Counted from the stretch's first letter, positions 1-8,049 are shown. The stretch is 35,968 nucleotides of DNA from JAWKTM01 sp041399085 (GCA_041399085.1 JAWKTM010000073.1:1-35968); one strand, 5' to 3'. Numbers and translations are program-made. The notes: a model not told the origin generated them from the letters alone.

Positions 1-370
1 GGACTATGCGTTGGCCGAAGCGGCCGCTTCGCATGCTCACACGGTGGCCGAGGCACAAGCCCAGCGGAACTTGGCGGTGAACGAGGACTCGGCGGCTTTC
101 GAGTCCGCGATATCCGCCGCCGCGGCCGCTTTCTCATCGGCGATCGGCGCGGCCCAAGCCATTCGCGACCCGGCTCAAGCGGCCGCCGAAGCCGCTTGGA
201 ACGCGGTTAACACCACGGCGGGCGAGACTTACAGCACGGCGGCGGCGGGCGCCGAGCAGGCTTACACAACGGCCGAGATCGCGGCCAACGCTCAATCCGA
301 ACGCGACACCGCAACCGCCTCGGCCACGCGGGAAACGCAAATCGCCTCGCTGGACGCAGCCTACGCCCAA
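1..370 (+). repeat. Stalk repeat, copy 1 (direct repeat with 2549-2918)
   Basis: This segment aligns without gaps to 2549-2918. By eye there are about 16 mismatches in 370 bases. The left limit is the window edge, so the repeat probably extends further upstream; copy 2 has a further 180 bases of stalk-like sequence before its matching part. The right limit coincides with the codons for A-Y-A-Q (copy 1) and A-F-A-Q (copy 2), after which the two sequences have nothing in common. Confidence 0.9.
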
Positions 371-1804
371 CTGGAATCGCAGTCCTTCGCCAACGTCCTC
401 GCCACGCTGGGCCTAGCCACCGGCAACCCCTTCGCCCAATTCGCCCTGGCCGAAGCCCAGTCCACCGCCACCCACACTGCGGCCACCACCACGGCCCATC
501 TCACCCGCACGACAAGCACGACCAACGCCACGCCAATGGAACGCCTGGCGGGGATTGATGCGGATCAAGCGGCAAACAACGTGTTGGCCGCGGCGAACCT
601 CGCCAACATCACACAGAGCTATTCTCGGCCATTGATCCGGCAACAAACGATGGACAATGGTAGCTCGGTGCCGCTTGGGCCACCTCCTCCACCTGGAAGC
701 CCAGGACCAGCTTCACGACCAGCAGTTCCGCCAGCGAATACGACTGGAAACGAGTACAGTAGGGTAACTTTCGATTACCCGTTAACACACCGCACAACGC
801 CAGCTTCCGTTGCTGGGATATTGGAAAACGGTCCGAATTCCTCGCGGGGGTTTATTTGGTTTGCTGATCCGCACACGAAAGATTTTGGCATGGGAAAGGA
901 ACGTCTTGCGCAGTCCACGGGCGAAATAATATTCGAATTGAACATGAACGTAGAATCGGTACCCCGCATTAATCATATACTGGATCAGGTAAGTGTCGCA
1001 GTCCGCGCTCTGATGGAAAGCAGCCACTCCCATATCTCACATAAGATGGCGGACGGCTCGATCAATCCGGAGTGGGCGGCTGTTTACACAAGAATTAAGT
1101 TCGACTTGCTACATCTGGAATTAAAGAACCTGCAAGGAGATGTATTTCAACTGAAAACCCGTGGTGGGCTTCATTTCGCCGTACGGGAATCAGCAAACAC
1201 CTCAACGGGGCGAGTCGTCGATGCGAATGCGTACATCCTTGCAAAGACCGACCTGTATAATTCGCCTGCCAGCTCTAGGTTTCCCTTCCGATGGTTATCG
1301 ATTCGGACTAACAAGTTGCTATCGAAAGGCACTCCGGACGCAGCTTTGCATGGCATATTTGTTGCAGCCTCGACTATGCATTGCTTAAACCGGGGCAACG
1401 CAACTACAAGCATTGAACTGGAACCTGACTTGGCGACCTCTGCAGTCCTTTCCCTGCCATTGCCGATGTCACCTTATTTAATTTGGGAATTCAAAGAGGG
1501 AGGACTCGTCCCAATGGCAAATGGTATTAACACGCATTCGGAGTTGTGGAGGGAGAGCCAGCGAGAGTACCTTCATGTAGTCGAACTAGTGCAGCGGCAC
1601 TCCGACCATGGCGTAGGCATCCACGGCATCAACAAAGCGCGTTCGTACATGGCGGCCCTAGTTGAAGAATACCATCTACGAGGTGCCCCAGGATTGACGA
1701 GGGAACAGCGACTGGCTTTTGATGCTGAGTGCGCTGGGCTGTCTGGGCGAAATTACGGCGATCCGTATTATTTATACTATCATTATGTACGGCCGAATGA
1801 ATGA
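1..1804 (+). CDS. Alanine-rich stalk protein with divergent C-terminal tip, candidate polymorphic toxin (5' end outside window)
   Basis: The reading frame is open from the first base, so the start lies upstream of the window. A TTG at position 11 merely opens the visible part. Taking that as residue 1, residues 1-120 are an Ala/Thr/Glu-rich segment likely to be helical or coiled-coil. About 120-220 continue it with low-complexity Ala/Thr sequence. About 220-245 are a proline-rich linker (PPPPPGSPGPAS), and 250-597 form a globular, non-repetitive tip. The tip is clearly less GC-rich than the stalk. Near its start it has T-H-R-T-T-P (H260), then ILENG and FIWFADP, which loosely resembles the opening of ADP-ribosyltransferase-type toxin folds; I do not claim the family. 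A small ORF follows after 80 bp, and the stalk DNA recurs at 2549-2918. The architecture suggests a contact- or secretion-delivered toxin. Alternatives are an adhesin or an unrelated surface protein. Confidence 0.7.
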   Translation, partial: DYALAEAAASHAHTVAEAQAQRNLAVNEDSAAFESAISAAAAAFSSAIGAAQAIRDPAQAAAEAAWNAVNTTAGETYSTAAAGAEQAYTTAEIAANAQSERDTATASATRETQIASLDAAYAQLESQSFANVLATLGLATGNPFAQFALAEAQSTATHTAATTTAHLTRTTSTTNATPMERLAGIDADQAANNVLAAANLANITQSYSRPLIRQQTMDNGSSVPLGPPPPPGSPGPASRPAVPPANTTGNEYSRVTFDYPLTHRTTPASVAGILENGPNSSRGFIWFADPHTKDFGMGKERLAQSTGEIIFELNMNVESVPRINHILDQVSVAVRALMESSHSHISHKMADGSINPEWAAVYTRIKFDLLHLELKNLQGDVFQLKTRGGLHFAVRESANTSTGRVVDANAYILAKTDLYNSPASSRFPFRWLSIRTNKLLSKGTPDAALHGIFVAASTMHCLNRGNATTSIELEPDLATSAVLSLPLPMSPYLIWEFKEGGLVPMANGINTHSELWRESQREYLHVVELVQRHSDHGVGIHGINKARSYMAALVEEYHLRGAPGLTREQRLAFDAECAGLSGRNYGDPYYLYYHYVRPNE

Positions 1805-1884
1805 CGATCGCCTACCCTTAATCGGCCATTTGCCATTACCTATCACAAATTCCTGCCTACCCCTGTTGACGTCAGGATTAACGA

Positions 1885-2373
1885 ATGACGCAAATGCTTG
1901 CGCAAAGTCACGATGTAATCGGTGCAGTAATCACTCGTGTATTGAGGACTGAGTGTACGGAAATGCCTCAGTTCGATGAAGGAATGAGCTACGCCGGCCC
2001 CCCTCTTTTCGCGAGCTACTGCGTCGAACTTGCCTCTGGCAAGCTGCTTCAGGTTGCGACATTTCGAGACATTTGCCCATTAGTATTCCTCCGTCCCGGA
2101 CTCGCCAGCACGCTATGTTTAGTGGAAGACGCGGAATTGATAGCTCTTGTTATTGGCCAGCACATCACCGAGGTTCTTGTTGATTCACACACTGACCAAG
2201 TTTATTTCTTACTGTCAAATGGGTGCTTGCTTTGGAATGAATTATTTCTCGGGTCATATTTAAGTGCCGAGCGAATTAACGAATTCTTTGCTGCACGAGA
2301 GCACGTGAAATCCTTTGCGGCATATTGGGATGACCGTGAGATTTCGGCTGCCGAGCTCATTAGTGGGCGGTAG
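1885..2373 (+). CDS. Small hypothetical protein, candidate immunity protein for the upstream tip
   Basis: This is a 162-residue soluble protein with no signal peptide or membrane segment. An AGGA lies about 10 bases before the ATG at 1885. I do not recognise the family. The C-terminal third is acidic and helical in character (residues about 125-150, SAERINEFFAAREH). Base composition is unlike the flanking stalk copies: by hand, 23 of 60 bases at 2161-2220 are G or C, against 45 of 60 at 2641-2700. It lies between the toxin-like gene (80 bp gap) and the second stalk copy, which begins within about 30 bp of its stop. That position and size are those of immunity genes in polymorphic toxin loci; the role is inferred from position only. 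Confidence 0.6.
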   Translation: MTQMLAQSHDVIGAVITRVLRTECTEMPQFDEGMSYAGPPLFASYCVELASGKLLQVATFRDICPLVFLRPGLASTLCLVEDAELIALVIGQHITEVLVDSHTDQVYFLLSNGCLLWNELFLGSYLSAERINEFFAAREHVKSFAAYWDDREISAAELISGR

Positions 2374-2960
2374 GGACGGAGACGGCGCATGCCGGTTCAT
2401 TGGCAGCGGCGATCACGGATCGAGCGGCGGCGTTGAGTGCGGCGGGGTTGGCTTATGCCAATACACTGGCGGCGGCTGGGCAAGCTCAAGCCAACGCGCG
2501 GGCCGGGGCTCTCGACGCCTATGTGGCGGCTTTGGCGGGTGCATCGAAGGACTATGCGTTGGCCGAAGCGGCCGCTTCACGTGCTCACACGGTGGCCGAG
2601 GCACAAGCCCAACGGAACTTGGCGGTGAACGAGGACTCGGCGGCTTTCGAGGCCGCGATGTCCGCCGCCGCGGCCGCTTTCTCATCGGCGATCGGCGCGG
2701 CCCAAGCCATTCGCGACCCGGCTCAAGCGGCCGCCGAAGCCGCTTGGAACGCGGCCAACACGACGGCCGGCGAGACTTACAGCACGGCGGCGGCGGGCGC
2801 CGAGCAGACTTACACAACGGCCGAGATCGCGGCCAACGCTCAATCCGAACGCGACACCGCAACCGCTTCGGCCACGCGGGAAACGCAAATCGCCTCGCTG
2901 GACGCGGCTTTCGCTCAAATTACAGGAGTCAATACTCATTCGCTCGCGGTTGGGACGTGA
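2364..2960 (+). pseudogene. Displaced second copy of the alanine-rich stalk, without head or functional tip
   Basis: The frame is open from just after a TAG at 2361-2363, overlapping the end of the preceding ORF. There is no ATG with a ribosome binding site; the first usable codon is TTG at 2400. About 50 residues of Ala-rich sequence (ALSAAGLAYANTLAAAGQ and so on) lead into the part that matches copy 1. After A-F-A-Q the frame runs only 13 residues (ITGVNTHSLAVGT) to a TGA at 2958-2960, where copy 1 has a tip of more than 450 residues. The converging methyltransferase gene ends five bases later. It looks like an orphan cassette left by recombination or duplication, probably not expressed by itself. 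Its preserved frame and high identity suggest it is recent or maintained by gene conversion. Confidence 0.65.
2549..2918 (+). repeat. Stalk repeat, copy 2
   Basis: This is the direct repeat partner of 1-370, at a constant offset of 2548 with no indels. The two copies bracket the tip and its downstream ORF, so recombination between them would excise about 2.55 kb containing both. Confidence 0.9.
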
Positions 2961-2964
2961 ACCG

Positions 2965-3687
2965 TCATGATGGTCTTTTGGTTGCGATGACTAATTGCAG
3001 CGGGCTTAGTGGTCCGTGCCAGAGGCGGTTGTTTATTTTCACGTCGAAGCCTGATTTGGTTAGTAGCTCATCGCATTCGGGTAGAAGGAATGTGAGGTAA
3101 TACATGATGAACGGGGGGCGGATTAGTAGGTTTCTGACATGCATGGCGAAGTTGAAGCTGCGGGCGGCCCAGTAGACGAGGGAGAGTCGTGAGGGCATGG
3201 TCGACGTTACGAATACAAATCGTCCGCCGGGACGCAGGATGCGATGGATTTCGCGGACAAACGTCGGCTCGTCTCGAGGTAGGATGTGTCCCAACGCGCC
3301 GAAGCAGACGGCCAAGTCAAACTGGTCACCAAAAGGTAGTCGCAAGGCTTCGCCGCGCACGAATCGCACGGCGGCTGGGCTTGGCGTCGCGGCCATGCTT
3401 CCTTGAGCCACGCCCAGCATGCCTTGGCTGCGATCGAGGCCGACGAGTTGCTGGGACACTAGCGGACGCAGCATTTCCATTGCGGCGCCGGTTCCGCAGC
3501 AAATGTCGAGCGCCGTTTCGATGGGCGGTCCGTTGGCCAATTGCGTACTAACGACGTTCAAGACTTCGGGTGGCGTGCGAAACGGCGTGTAATCAAACTT
3601 GGGCGCCAGCAGGTCGTAGCCTCGCTCGGTTGACGATAGCGCCTGCCGGGCGAGTTCCCAAAACGTCGGACCTTGCGGATGAAACAT
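2965..3687 (-). CDS. Class I SAM-dependent methyltransferase (ubiE/COQ5-like fold)
   Basis: The product is 240 residues from the ATG at 3687, which lies ten bases after the stop of the upstream gene; a longer in-frame extension to 3804 overlaps that gene and is rejected. The SAM-binding motif I is DICCGTGA (residues 61-68), followed by the acidic-loop region GLDRS (83-87), a motif II-like FDLAVCFGALGH, and LRPGGRF as motif III. A hydrophobic stretch near IMYYLTFLLPE may contact a membrane substrate. The substrate cannot be told from sequence. It is the last gene of the Rieske/cytochrome b operon, so methylation of a quinone or lipid-like molecule is one possibility, but this is inference. The C-terminus abuts the stalk remnant, with the two converging. 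Confidence 0.85.
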   Translation of the reverse strand: MFHPQGPTFWELARQALSSTERGYDLLAPKFDYTPFRTPPEVLNVVSTQLANGPPIETALDICCGTGAAMEMLRPLVSQQLVGLDRSQGMLGVAQGSMAATPSPAAVRFVRGEALRLPFGDQFDLAVCFGALGHILPRDEPTFVREIHRILRPGGRFVFVTSTMPSRLSLVYWAARSFNFAMHVRNLLIRPPFIMYYLTFLLPECDELLTKSGFDVKINNRLWHGPLSPLQLVIATKRPS

Positions 3688-3697
3688 CGGCTTGCGA

Positions 3698-4090
3698 TTA
3701 ACCGCCGTTTGCCGAGCGGTGAAAATGGACGTGGCGCCATTCGCCTTGTTGCCGTTCCCAGACCCGCGTTTCGTCGAACGCCAAGGTACGAGCTCCGTCG
3801 GCACCTTCGATCTGAATCAGCCGCGTGTACGTCACGACCGCCGCGTTGTCGCCAAGCATCCGCACGCGTGGAGCGGCCAGCGTGTTCTGAGCGCGAGACG
3901 GCGGCGTTTTCGACGCAAAGTAGAACTGGTGGAAGTCGAGACCTTCGACCAAATGCCCTAGCGCCTCGGGTTCGAAGCAACTGAGCGTCGGATCGCACAG
4001 CAATTGATAGGTTTGCCAATCGCGTTGGCCAATGCAATCCAGCAGTTTTTGGGACAGTTCGATCAACTCTTGCGCGGCGGCCGTGGACAT
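3698..4090 (-). CDS. NTF2-like protein, CaMKII association-domain family
   Basis: This is a 130-residue protein covering a single NTF2-like domain. The pattern of an N-terminal helix (ELIELSQKLLDCI), then W-x-x-Y, C-D-P-T-L-S, a central F-H-x-F-Y-F and a C-terminal strand pair ending in W-R-x-V-H-F-H-R-S matches the calcium/calmodulin-dependent kinase II association domain family, which also occurs in bacteria as small stand-alone proteins. No kinase domain is attached. Such domains usually form oligomeric barrels with a pocket; bacterial roles are mostly unknown. It lies 132 bp downstream of the cytochrome gene and 10 bp before the methyltransferase, so it is probably translated from the same transcript as the latter. 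Confidence 0.8.
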   Translation of the reverse strand: MSTAAAQELIELSQKLLDCIGQRDWQTYQLLCDPTLSCFEPEALGHLVEGLDFHQFYFASKTPPSRAQNTLAAPRVRMLGDNAAVVTYTRLIQIEGADGARTLAFDETRVWERQQGEWRHVHFHRSANGG

Positions 4091-4222
4091 GGATGGCTCC
4101 GATAGCGATTGGCAATGATGAAATCGTCAAAGGGCGACTATCATACCGCATTCGCTCGCCGGACCGCGATGGGACGTGCGGGGCCCGGCCCGCGCGACGT
4201 CGATAGGTGAACCACCGTCGTG

Positions 4223-6157
4223 TTATTGACTCTGAACCTGCCCGACCCCGGTGGCGACCGGTGCGGATGAAGCGGACGAAGAACCGGAGTCGAAACTTTG
4301 CAGCCATTCGGCCACGGTCGTGATCAGCCCATCGCCATTCTCGTCCACCGCTGGTTCGTACCACTCGCCGCGCATCCATTCCACCAGCATTCGCAACTCC
4401 AGCGGCGTCAGCATGTTGTTCTCGGGATGTTGGGCATCGCTGGCGAACGCCGGCATGCGATCGTTATTGTCCGCATAGAAACGCTCGTGCTCGGGATTGG
4501 CAATCATCGCGCCGAGCCACTCGCGGCTGCCGTAGCCGGTCAAGTCCGGGGCCGAACCGAGATCGCCGTTGTCGTGCCAGCGGTGACAATCGGTGCAACT
4601 CAAGTCGCCCGCGATCAGCTCGGAGCCTTCGGCGATGTCCGCCGCGTGCTTTTCATCCGCGGCCGCTTGAGCCGGCAATTGAGCTTCGGCCGACAACGCC
4701 CGCGCGGCTTTGTTCAACTGATCGACTAACGTCTGGCGGCCCTCGTCGTCACCATCCACGCCGTCGTGCAGATCCACGATCGTGCTGACCATATCGCCTT
4801 CGGACATCGCCGTGTTGCCCAGATAATGCTCGCTGGCAATCCGTTCCGGATCGAGGAAACCTCGCACCCAATCGTAGGTGCCGAAGCCGTACAAATTCGG
4901 AGCGGACGGTGAACTGGCGACGATTCCATGACCATCGGCATCGGCGAACGAATGGCAACTGGCGCAGTGCCGTACGAACAGCTCCGGCCCTTGCGTTTTC
5001 GCGTCCTCGCGCAGCAGCGTGATCGCGCCGCTGGGCGGGATGCGACCCTGACCGGCGAGCGTCAGCGCGCGTTGCGAAATGTCATGAAACTGCTGCTCCG
5101 CCACCTGAAACTCTTGATCCTGCCAATCCCGAGCGAACGAAGCATAGGTGAGTCCGGCCCAGGCGCCGAAGCCGCCCACGACAAACAGCCCGCGCACCAA
5201 GGCACTGGTTCGTGGCGAACAAAGGCGGTCGATAAATGGCACGGCCAACAGCAGCAGCAAGACTCCGCCGGGAATGATCATCGTGGCGATGAATTCCCAA
5301 TCGCCGGTGAAGTACCGCCGCAATTCGAACAACGACCGGAAATACCATTCGGGCCGGGGCGCGTGAGACAGCGTCGGATCGGCCGGAGCGTCGAGCGGCG
5401 CGCCTTGCCGCCAAGCCAACGTGCCGATGATCGCCAGCACGATCGTTAGCACCACCATGTTGCGAAATGTTTGAAATGGCCAGTAAGGTCGCGGCGTCGT
5501 GCCGGGCGTCTTATCGTCCGTCGATGTAAGCCCATGCCGATAAACTTGGCCGATATGAACCACTAACAACGCAATGACCACGATCGGCATCAATCCCACG
5601 TGCAGGAAATACAAATGAGTCAGGGTTAGATGCCCGACCTCATCGCCACCGATCAATAGACGTTGCACAATCGGACCGACGATGGGCGTCGAGCCAATAA
5701 TGTTACCTTCCACTTCAATCTGGGCGACGCCTTTCTGCGAGCCGGACAGCGGGTTGCCGGTGATCGCCCAGACAATCATCAATGGCAACAGTAGTAGGCC
5801 GGTGACCCAAATCAATTCCCGTGGGGCGCGAAAAGCAGCCGACAGCAACACGCGAATCACATGGATGCCGAACAAAATGATCATGCCTTGGGCGGCGAAA
5901 TAGTGGACGCCTCGCAGAAAGGCGCCGGACGGGGATTGTTCGATAAAGTGAACGCTGGCCCAAGCGGAATTGGTGGACGGGCTATAGGTGCTCATCAACA
6001 GCAGCCCGGTCACCATTTGCACGACGAATAACCACAACAGACAACTGGCGCTCGTATACCACCAGCTCGGCCCATTGGGCAACACGCGGCGTCGGATCGG
6101 CGCTAATAGCCGTCGATAATCCGTGCGACTATCCAACCAGTTCAACAGCTTGCTCAC
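4223..6157 (-). CDS. Cytochrome b (b6 plus subunit IV type) fused to two c-type haem domains
   Basis: This 644-residue membrane protein would oxidise quinol and pass electrons onward in a bc-type complex. Residues 1-345 are cytochrome b. Paired haem histidines are H85/H99 and H186/H201; the 14 and 15 residue spacing is that of cytochrome b6 rather than mitochondrial-type b. The Qo-site P-E-W-Y is at 269-272, so the b6 and subunit IV parts are in one chain. After the last membrane segment (about 318-340) come two c-type sites, CASCH (398-402) and CTDCH (521-525), with M568 in R-M-P-A-F a likely axial ligand of the second. The tail has a D-x-N-x-D-G loop (605-610) like a calcium site. The Rieske gene precedes it by 51 bp. 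Fusion of cytochrome b and c is known in several bacterial lineages; the dihaem tail stands in for a separate cytochrome c1 or f. Confidence 0.93.
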   Translation of the reverse strand: MSKLLNWLDSRTDYRRLLAPIRRRVLPNGPSWWYTSASCLLWLFVVQMVTGLLLMSTYSPSTNSAWASVHFIEQSPSGAFLRGVHYFAAQGMIILFGIHVIRVLLSAAFRAPRELIWVTGLLLLPLMIVWAITGNPLSGSQKGVAQIEVEGNIIGSTPIVGPIVQRLLIGGDEVGHLTLTHLYFLHVGLMPIVVIALLVVHIGQVYRHGLTSTDDKTPGTTPRPYWPFQTFRNMVVLTIVLAIIGTLAWRQGAPLDAPADPTLSHAPRPEWYFRSLFELRRYFTGDWEFIATMIIPGGVLLLLLAVPFIDRLCSPRTSALVRGLFVVGGFGAWAGLTYASFARDWQDQEFQVAEQQFHDISQRALTLAGQGRIPPSGAITLLREDAKTQGPELFVRHCASCHSFADADGHGIVASSPSAPNLYGFGTYDWVRGFLDPERIASEHYLGNTAMSEGDMVSTIVDLHDGVDGDDEGRQTLVDQLNKAARALSAEAQLPAQAAADEKHAADIAEGSELIAGDLSCTDCHRWHDNGDLGSAPDLTGYGSREWLGAMIANPEHERFYADNNDRMPAFASDAQHPENNMLTPLELRMLVEWMRGEWYEPAVDENGDGLITTVAEWLQSFDSGSSSASSAPVATGVGQVQSQ

Positions 6158-6208
6158 GCCGCGTACTCCTGAAATCTACGTTGCCGGACTAAGAATGGGC
6201 GTCAGCGA

Positions 6209-6778
6209 CTAGGTCCGAGCGACCTTGCGCGTCAGTCCGGGCTCGAACTTCTCATACTTCACTTCCACCCACCATTCGCCGGTGTTCTCGTCTTGCACCA
6301 GTTGCGATTCCAGCGAGTCCATTCCTCGCGGCGTGACGTTCTCTTGTCCTGGTTCGCGCGGCTTGAGCGGTTCGCCATCGAAGCCAAACGAAGCCTGATG
6401 ACAAGGACAGGTGAAGTTCTCGCCGCTGGGCGCCATGTTGATGGCGCAGCCGAGATGCGGACAAACGCTCGTGAAGGCGTCGATTTTGGCTTCCGCCGCG
6501 TCGACCGAATCGTCCGTGCGGCGCACCAGCCAGACGCGTCCAACCGTTTCGGCCGGATGCAATGTCCAGGCGTCGCGGCGGTTATCGATCACCGGCACCT
6601 GAATGGGCTTGCCGACCGGCAAAGTCTTGAGCATCGCGATTCGTTTCAACGTGGCGGTCGAAGCCGGCTTGCGGCGGAGCGAATCGACAACGAAGCCGAC
6701 GCCTGGGACGGCCACGAAGGCGGCACAACAGAACGCCAATCCGCGACTGATCCATTTCAATAGCGTGCGTCGATTCAT
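6209..6778 (-). CDS. Rieske iron-sulfur protein of the bc-type complex
   Basis: The 189-residue protein has an N-terminal membrane anchor (about residues 9-32) after basic residues M-N-R-R. The 2Fe-2S site is complete: C106-P-H108-L-G-C111 and C124-P-C126-H127, where C106, H108, C124 and H127 bind the cluster and C111/C126 form the expected disulfide. The second motif continues Q-A-S-F where many Rieske proteins have G-S-x-F. It would take the first electron from quinol at the Qo site and swing to the first c haem. It is the first gene of the minus-strand operon, followed by the cytochrome b/c gene. The ATG at 6778 gives a proper anchor. Confidence 0.95.
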   Translation of the reverse strand: MNRRTLLKWISRGLAFCCAAFVAVPGVGFVVDSLRRKPASTATLKRIAMLKTLPVGKPIQVPVIDNRRDAWTLHPAETVGRVWLVRRTDDSVDAAEAKIDAFTSVCPHLGCAINMAPSGENFTCPCHQASFGFDGEPLKPREPGQENVTPRGMDSLESQLVQDENTGEWWVEVKYEKFEPGLTRKVART

Positions 6779-7170
6779 AACAAGACACTCGGCGCGAAGT
6801 TTCGGGGGGCGAATAGGAAGGCAATGTGCGTCGGCTGGCGCGCCGACGGCGGGGGTGTTGTGCGGTACGCAACTTCCGCACCAACGCGTGACAGGCCGCC
6901 TTCATTCCGTGCCTAACGGCGTTCATTGGTCAGCAACTGGGGGAAAAGCCGTCGAGACACACGCGTTCGCTTCCCTTCCCAGGTGTGGCAACCAGACTGA
7001 CGAGCGCGCCATTCCGCGCAGGCCGCGCCTCAGAACCGCCCACTTTCGGACCGAATTATCCCGATTATTTTGGAGATAACGGTCCTTTTAGTGTTTGGAA
7101 TGCTGTTTGCGTTCCGAAGCGGACCGAATTGCTCGCTCACCTTCGCACTCGACTTTTAAGGAGCCTCGTC
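6779..7170. promoter_or_regulatory. Divergent intergenic region between the Rieske operon and the YkgJ-type gene
   Basis: No gene is visible in these 392 bases. By position it should hold the promoters for both directions. On the Rieske side there is a hairpin, CGTCGGC (6829-6835) with GCCGACG (6842-6848), six bases of loop, within about 70 bases of the start codon. On the other side an AT-rich patch lies at about 7050-7100, and an AAGGAG ribosome binding site at 7158-7163. I cannot name specific promoter boxes. Confidence 0.4.
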
Positions 7171-7929
7171 ATGTTGCCAATCACAGTTTTGTTTCTGGGT
7201 GGTTTAATGGTGCTCATGGCAGGTGTCTTCTGCGTGATGTTTGCCGACGTGGCCTTTCGACCGCAACCGGCCGCGGCCGAGGCGGGAAACGCCAAGCGGT
7301 GGCAACCGCCGGTTAACGAGAACGGCTCGCTGAAATTGTGGGCAGGCGAAACGGCCGCGGTCACGGCCAAACGATTCCTGCGGAACGCCGCCGGAAAGGT
7401 TGCCCCTGGGCGGATGATGGCGATGGTGCGGGAAGGCGTGTCGGCGGCGGTTCAGCAAGTCGCCGAACGGCAGCCGCAGGTATCCAATCACAAATGCGAG
7501 CAAGATCGCGCGGTGGCGATCGGCGTCACGGCTCCCGAGGCTTTGGCAATCGCCGACGAGTTGCGGCAACACGGAGCGGGCGAGGCGGATCAGGTGTTGC
7601 GTCGCTTGGCGGGAGTCGCGGCAGGTGAACCGATGCTTTGCCCTCTGCTGGGCGTCGACGGACGCTGCTTGACGTTTGGTTCTCGCCCGTTGGCTTGCCG
7701 CGGAAACTGCGGAAGCTGCCAAGGGGGCTGCTATACGCGTGACGATCAAGCGGAAGCGATCGCACAAGGCGCGGAGGTTGGGTTGAGCAAGGCTTTGGCC
7801 GAAGCCGGCTTGGATGGTCGGGTGTATGAGCTGAACGGCGCGTTGCAGGTCGCCCTGCAACAAACGGACGCGGCCGATCAATGGGCCGCGGGTAAAGATG
7901 TGTTTGCCGATTGCCGGACGTTGGCCTAG
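7171..7929 (+). CDS. Membrane-anchored YkgJ-type cysteine cluster protein
   Basis: The 252-residue product starts at the ATG at 7171, eight bases after AAGGAG; the frame is open further upstream but without support. Residues 1-26 are a membrane segment. The rest is predicted cytoplasmic or periplasmic. Cysteines C109, C157, C166 and C176 in the arrangement C-P-L-L-x(4)-G-x-C-x(5)-R-P-x-x-C-R match the YkgJ family, annotated as zinc- or iron-chelating. Three more cysteines (C180, C183, C187) extend the cluster. Biochemical role in the family is poorly defined. It stands alone, divergent from the Rieske operon, which might hint at a redox or metal-related job but does not prove one. Confidence 0.8.
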   Translation: MLPITVLFLGGLMVLMAGVFCVMFADVAFRPQPAAAEAGNAKRWQPPVNENGSLKLWAGETAAVTAKRFLRNAAGKVAPGRMMAMVREGVSAAVQQVAERQPQVSNHKCEQDRAVAIGVTAPEALAIADELRQHGAGEADQVLRRLAGVAAGEPMLCPLLGVDGRCLTFGSRPLACRGNCGSCQGGCYTRDDQAEAIAQGAEVGLSKALAEAGLDGRVYELNGALQVALQQTDAADQWAAGKDVFADCRTLA

Positions 7930-8010
7930 AACGTCGCGGCAGGCGGGCCGGGTGAGAGTGACGGATGAGAGTGATTGCGGCGTGAAACGTATTCGGCGTA
8001 CAAAAAGAAA

Positions 8011-8034
8011 GCGGCGATGAATCGCCGCACTCCA
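8011..8034 (-). repeat. Dispersed palindromic repeat, copy 1
   Basis: GCGGCGAT and ATCGCCGC form an 8-bp perfect stem around GA (8011-8028), followed by ACTCCA. The same 24 bases occur again at 11145-11168, and a relative in the opposite orientation at 11032-11059. Here it sits between converging genes and could also act as a bidirectional terminator. Confidence 0.8.
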
Positions 8035-8049
8035 ATGTGGCCAATACTT

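Noticed and set aside
2315..3100. A 261-residue plus-strand ORF over the second stalk copy
   Set aside because: It is an off-frame reading of GC-rich repeat DNA, Arg/Gly-rich, and overlaps the partner gene and the methyltransferase end.
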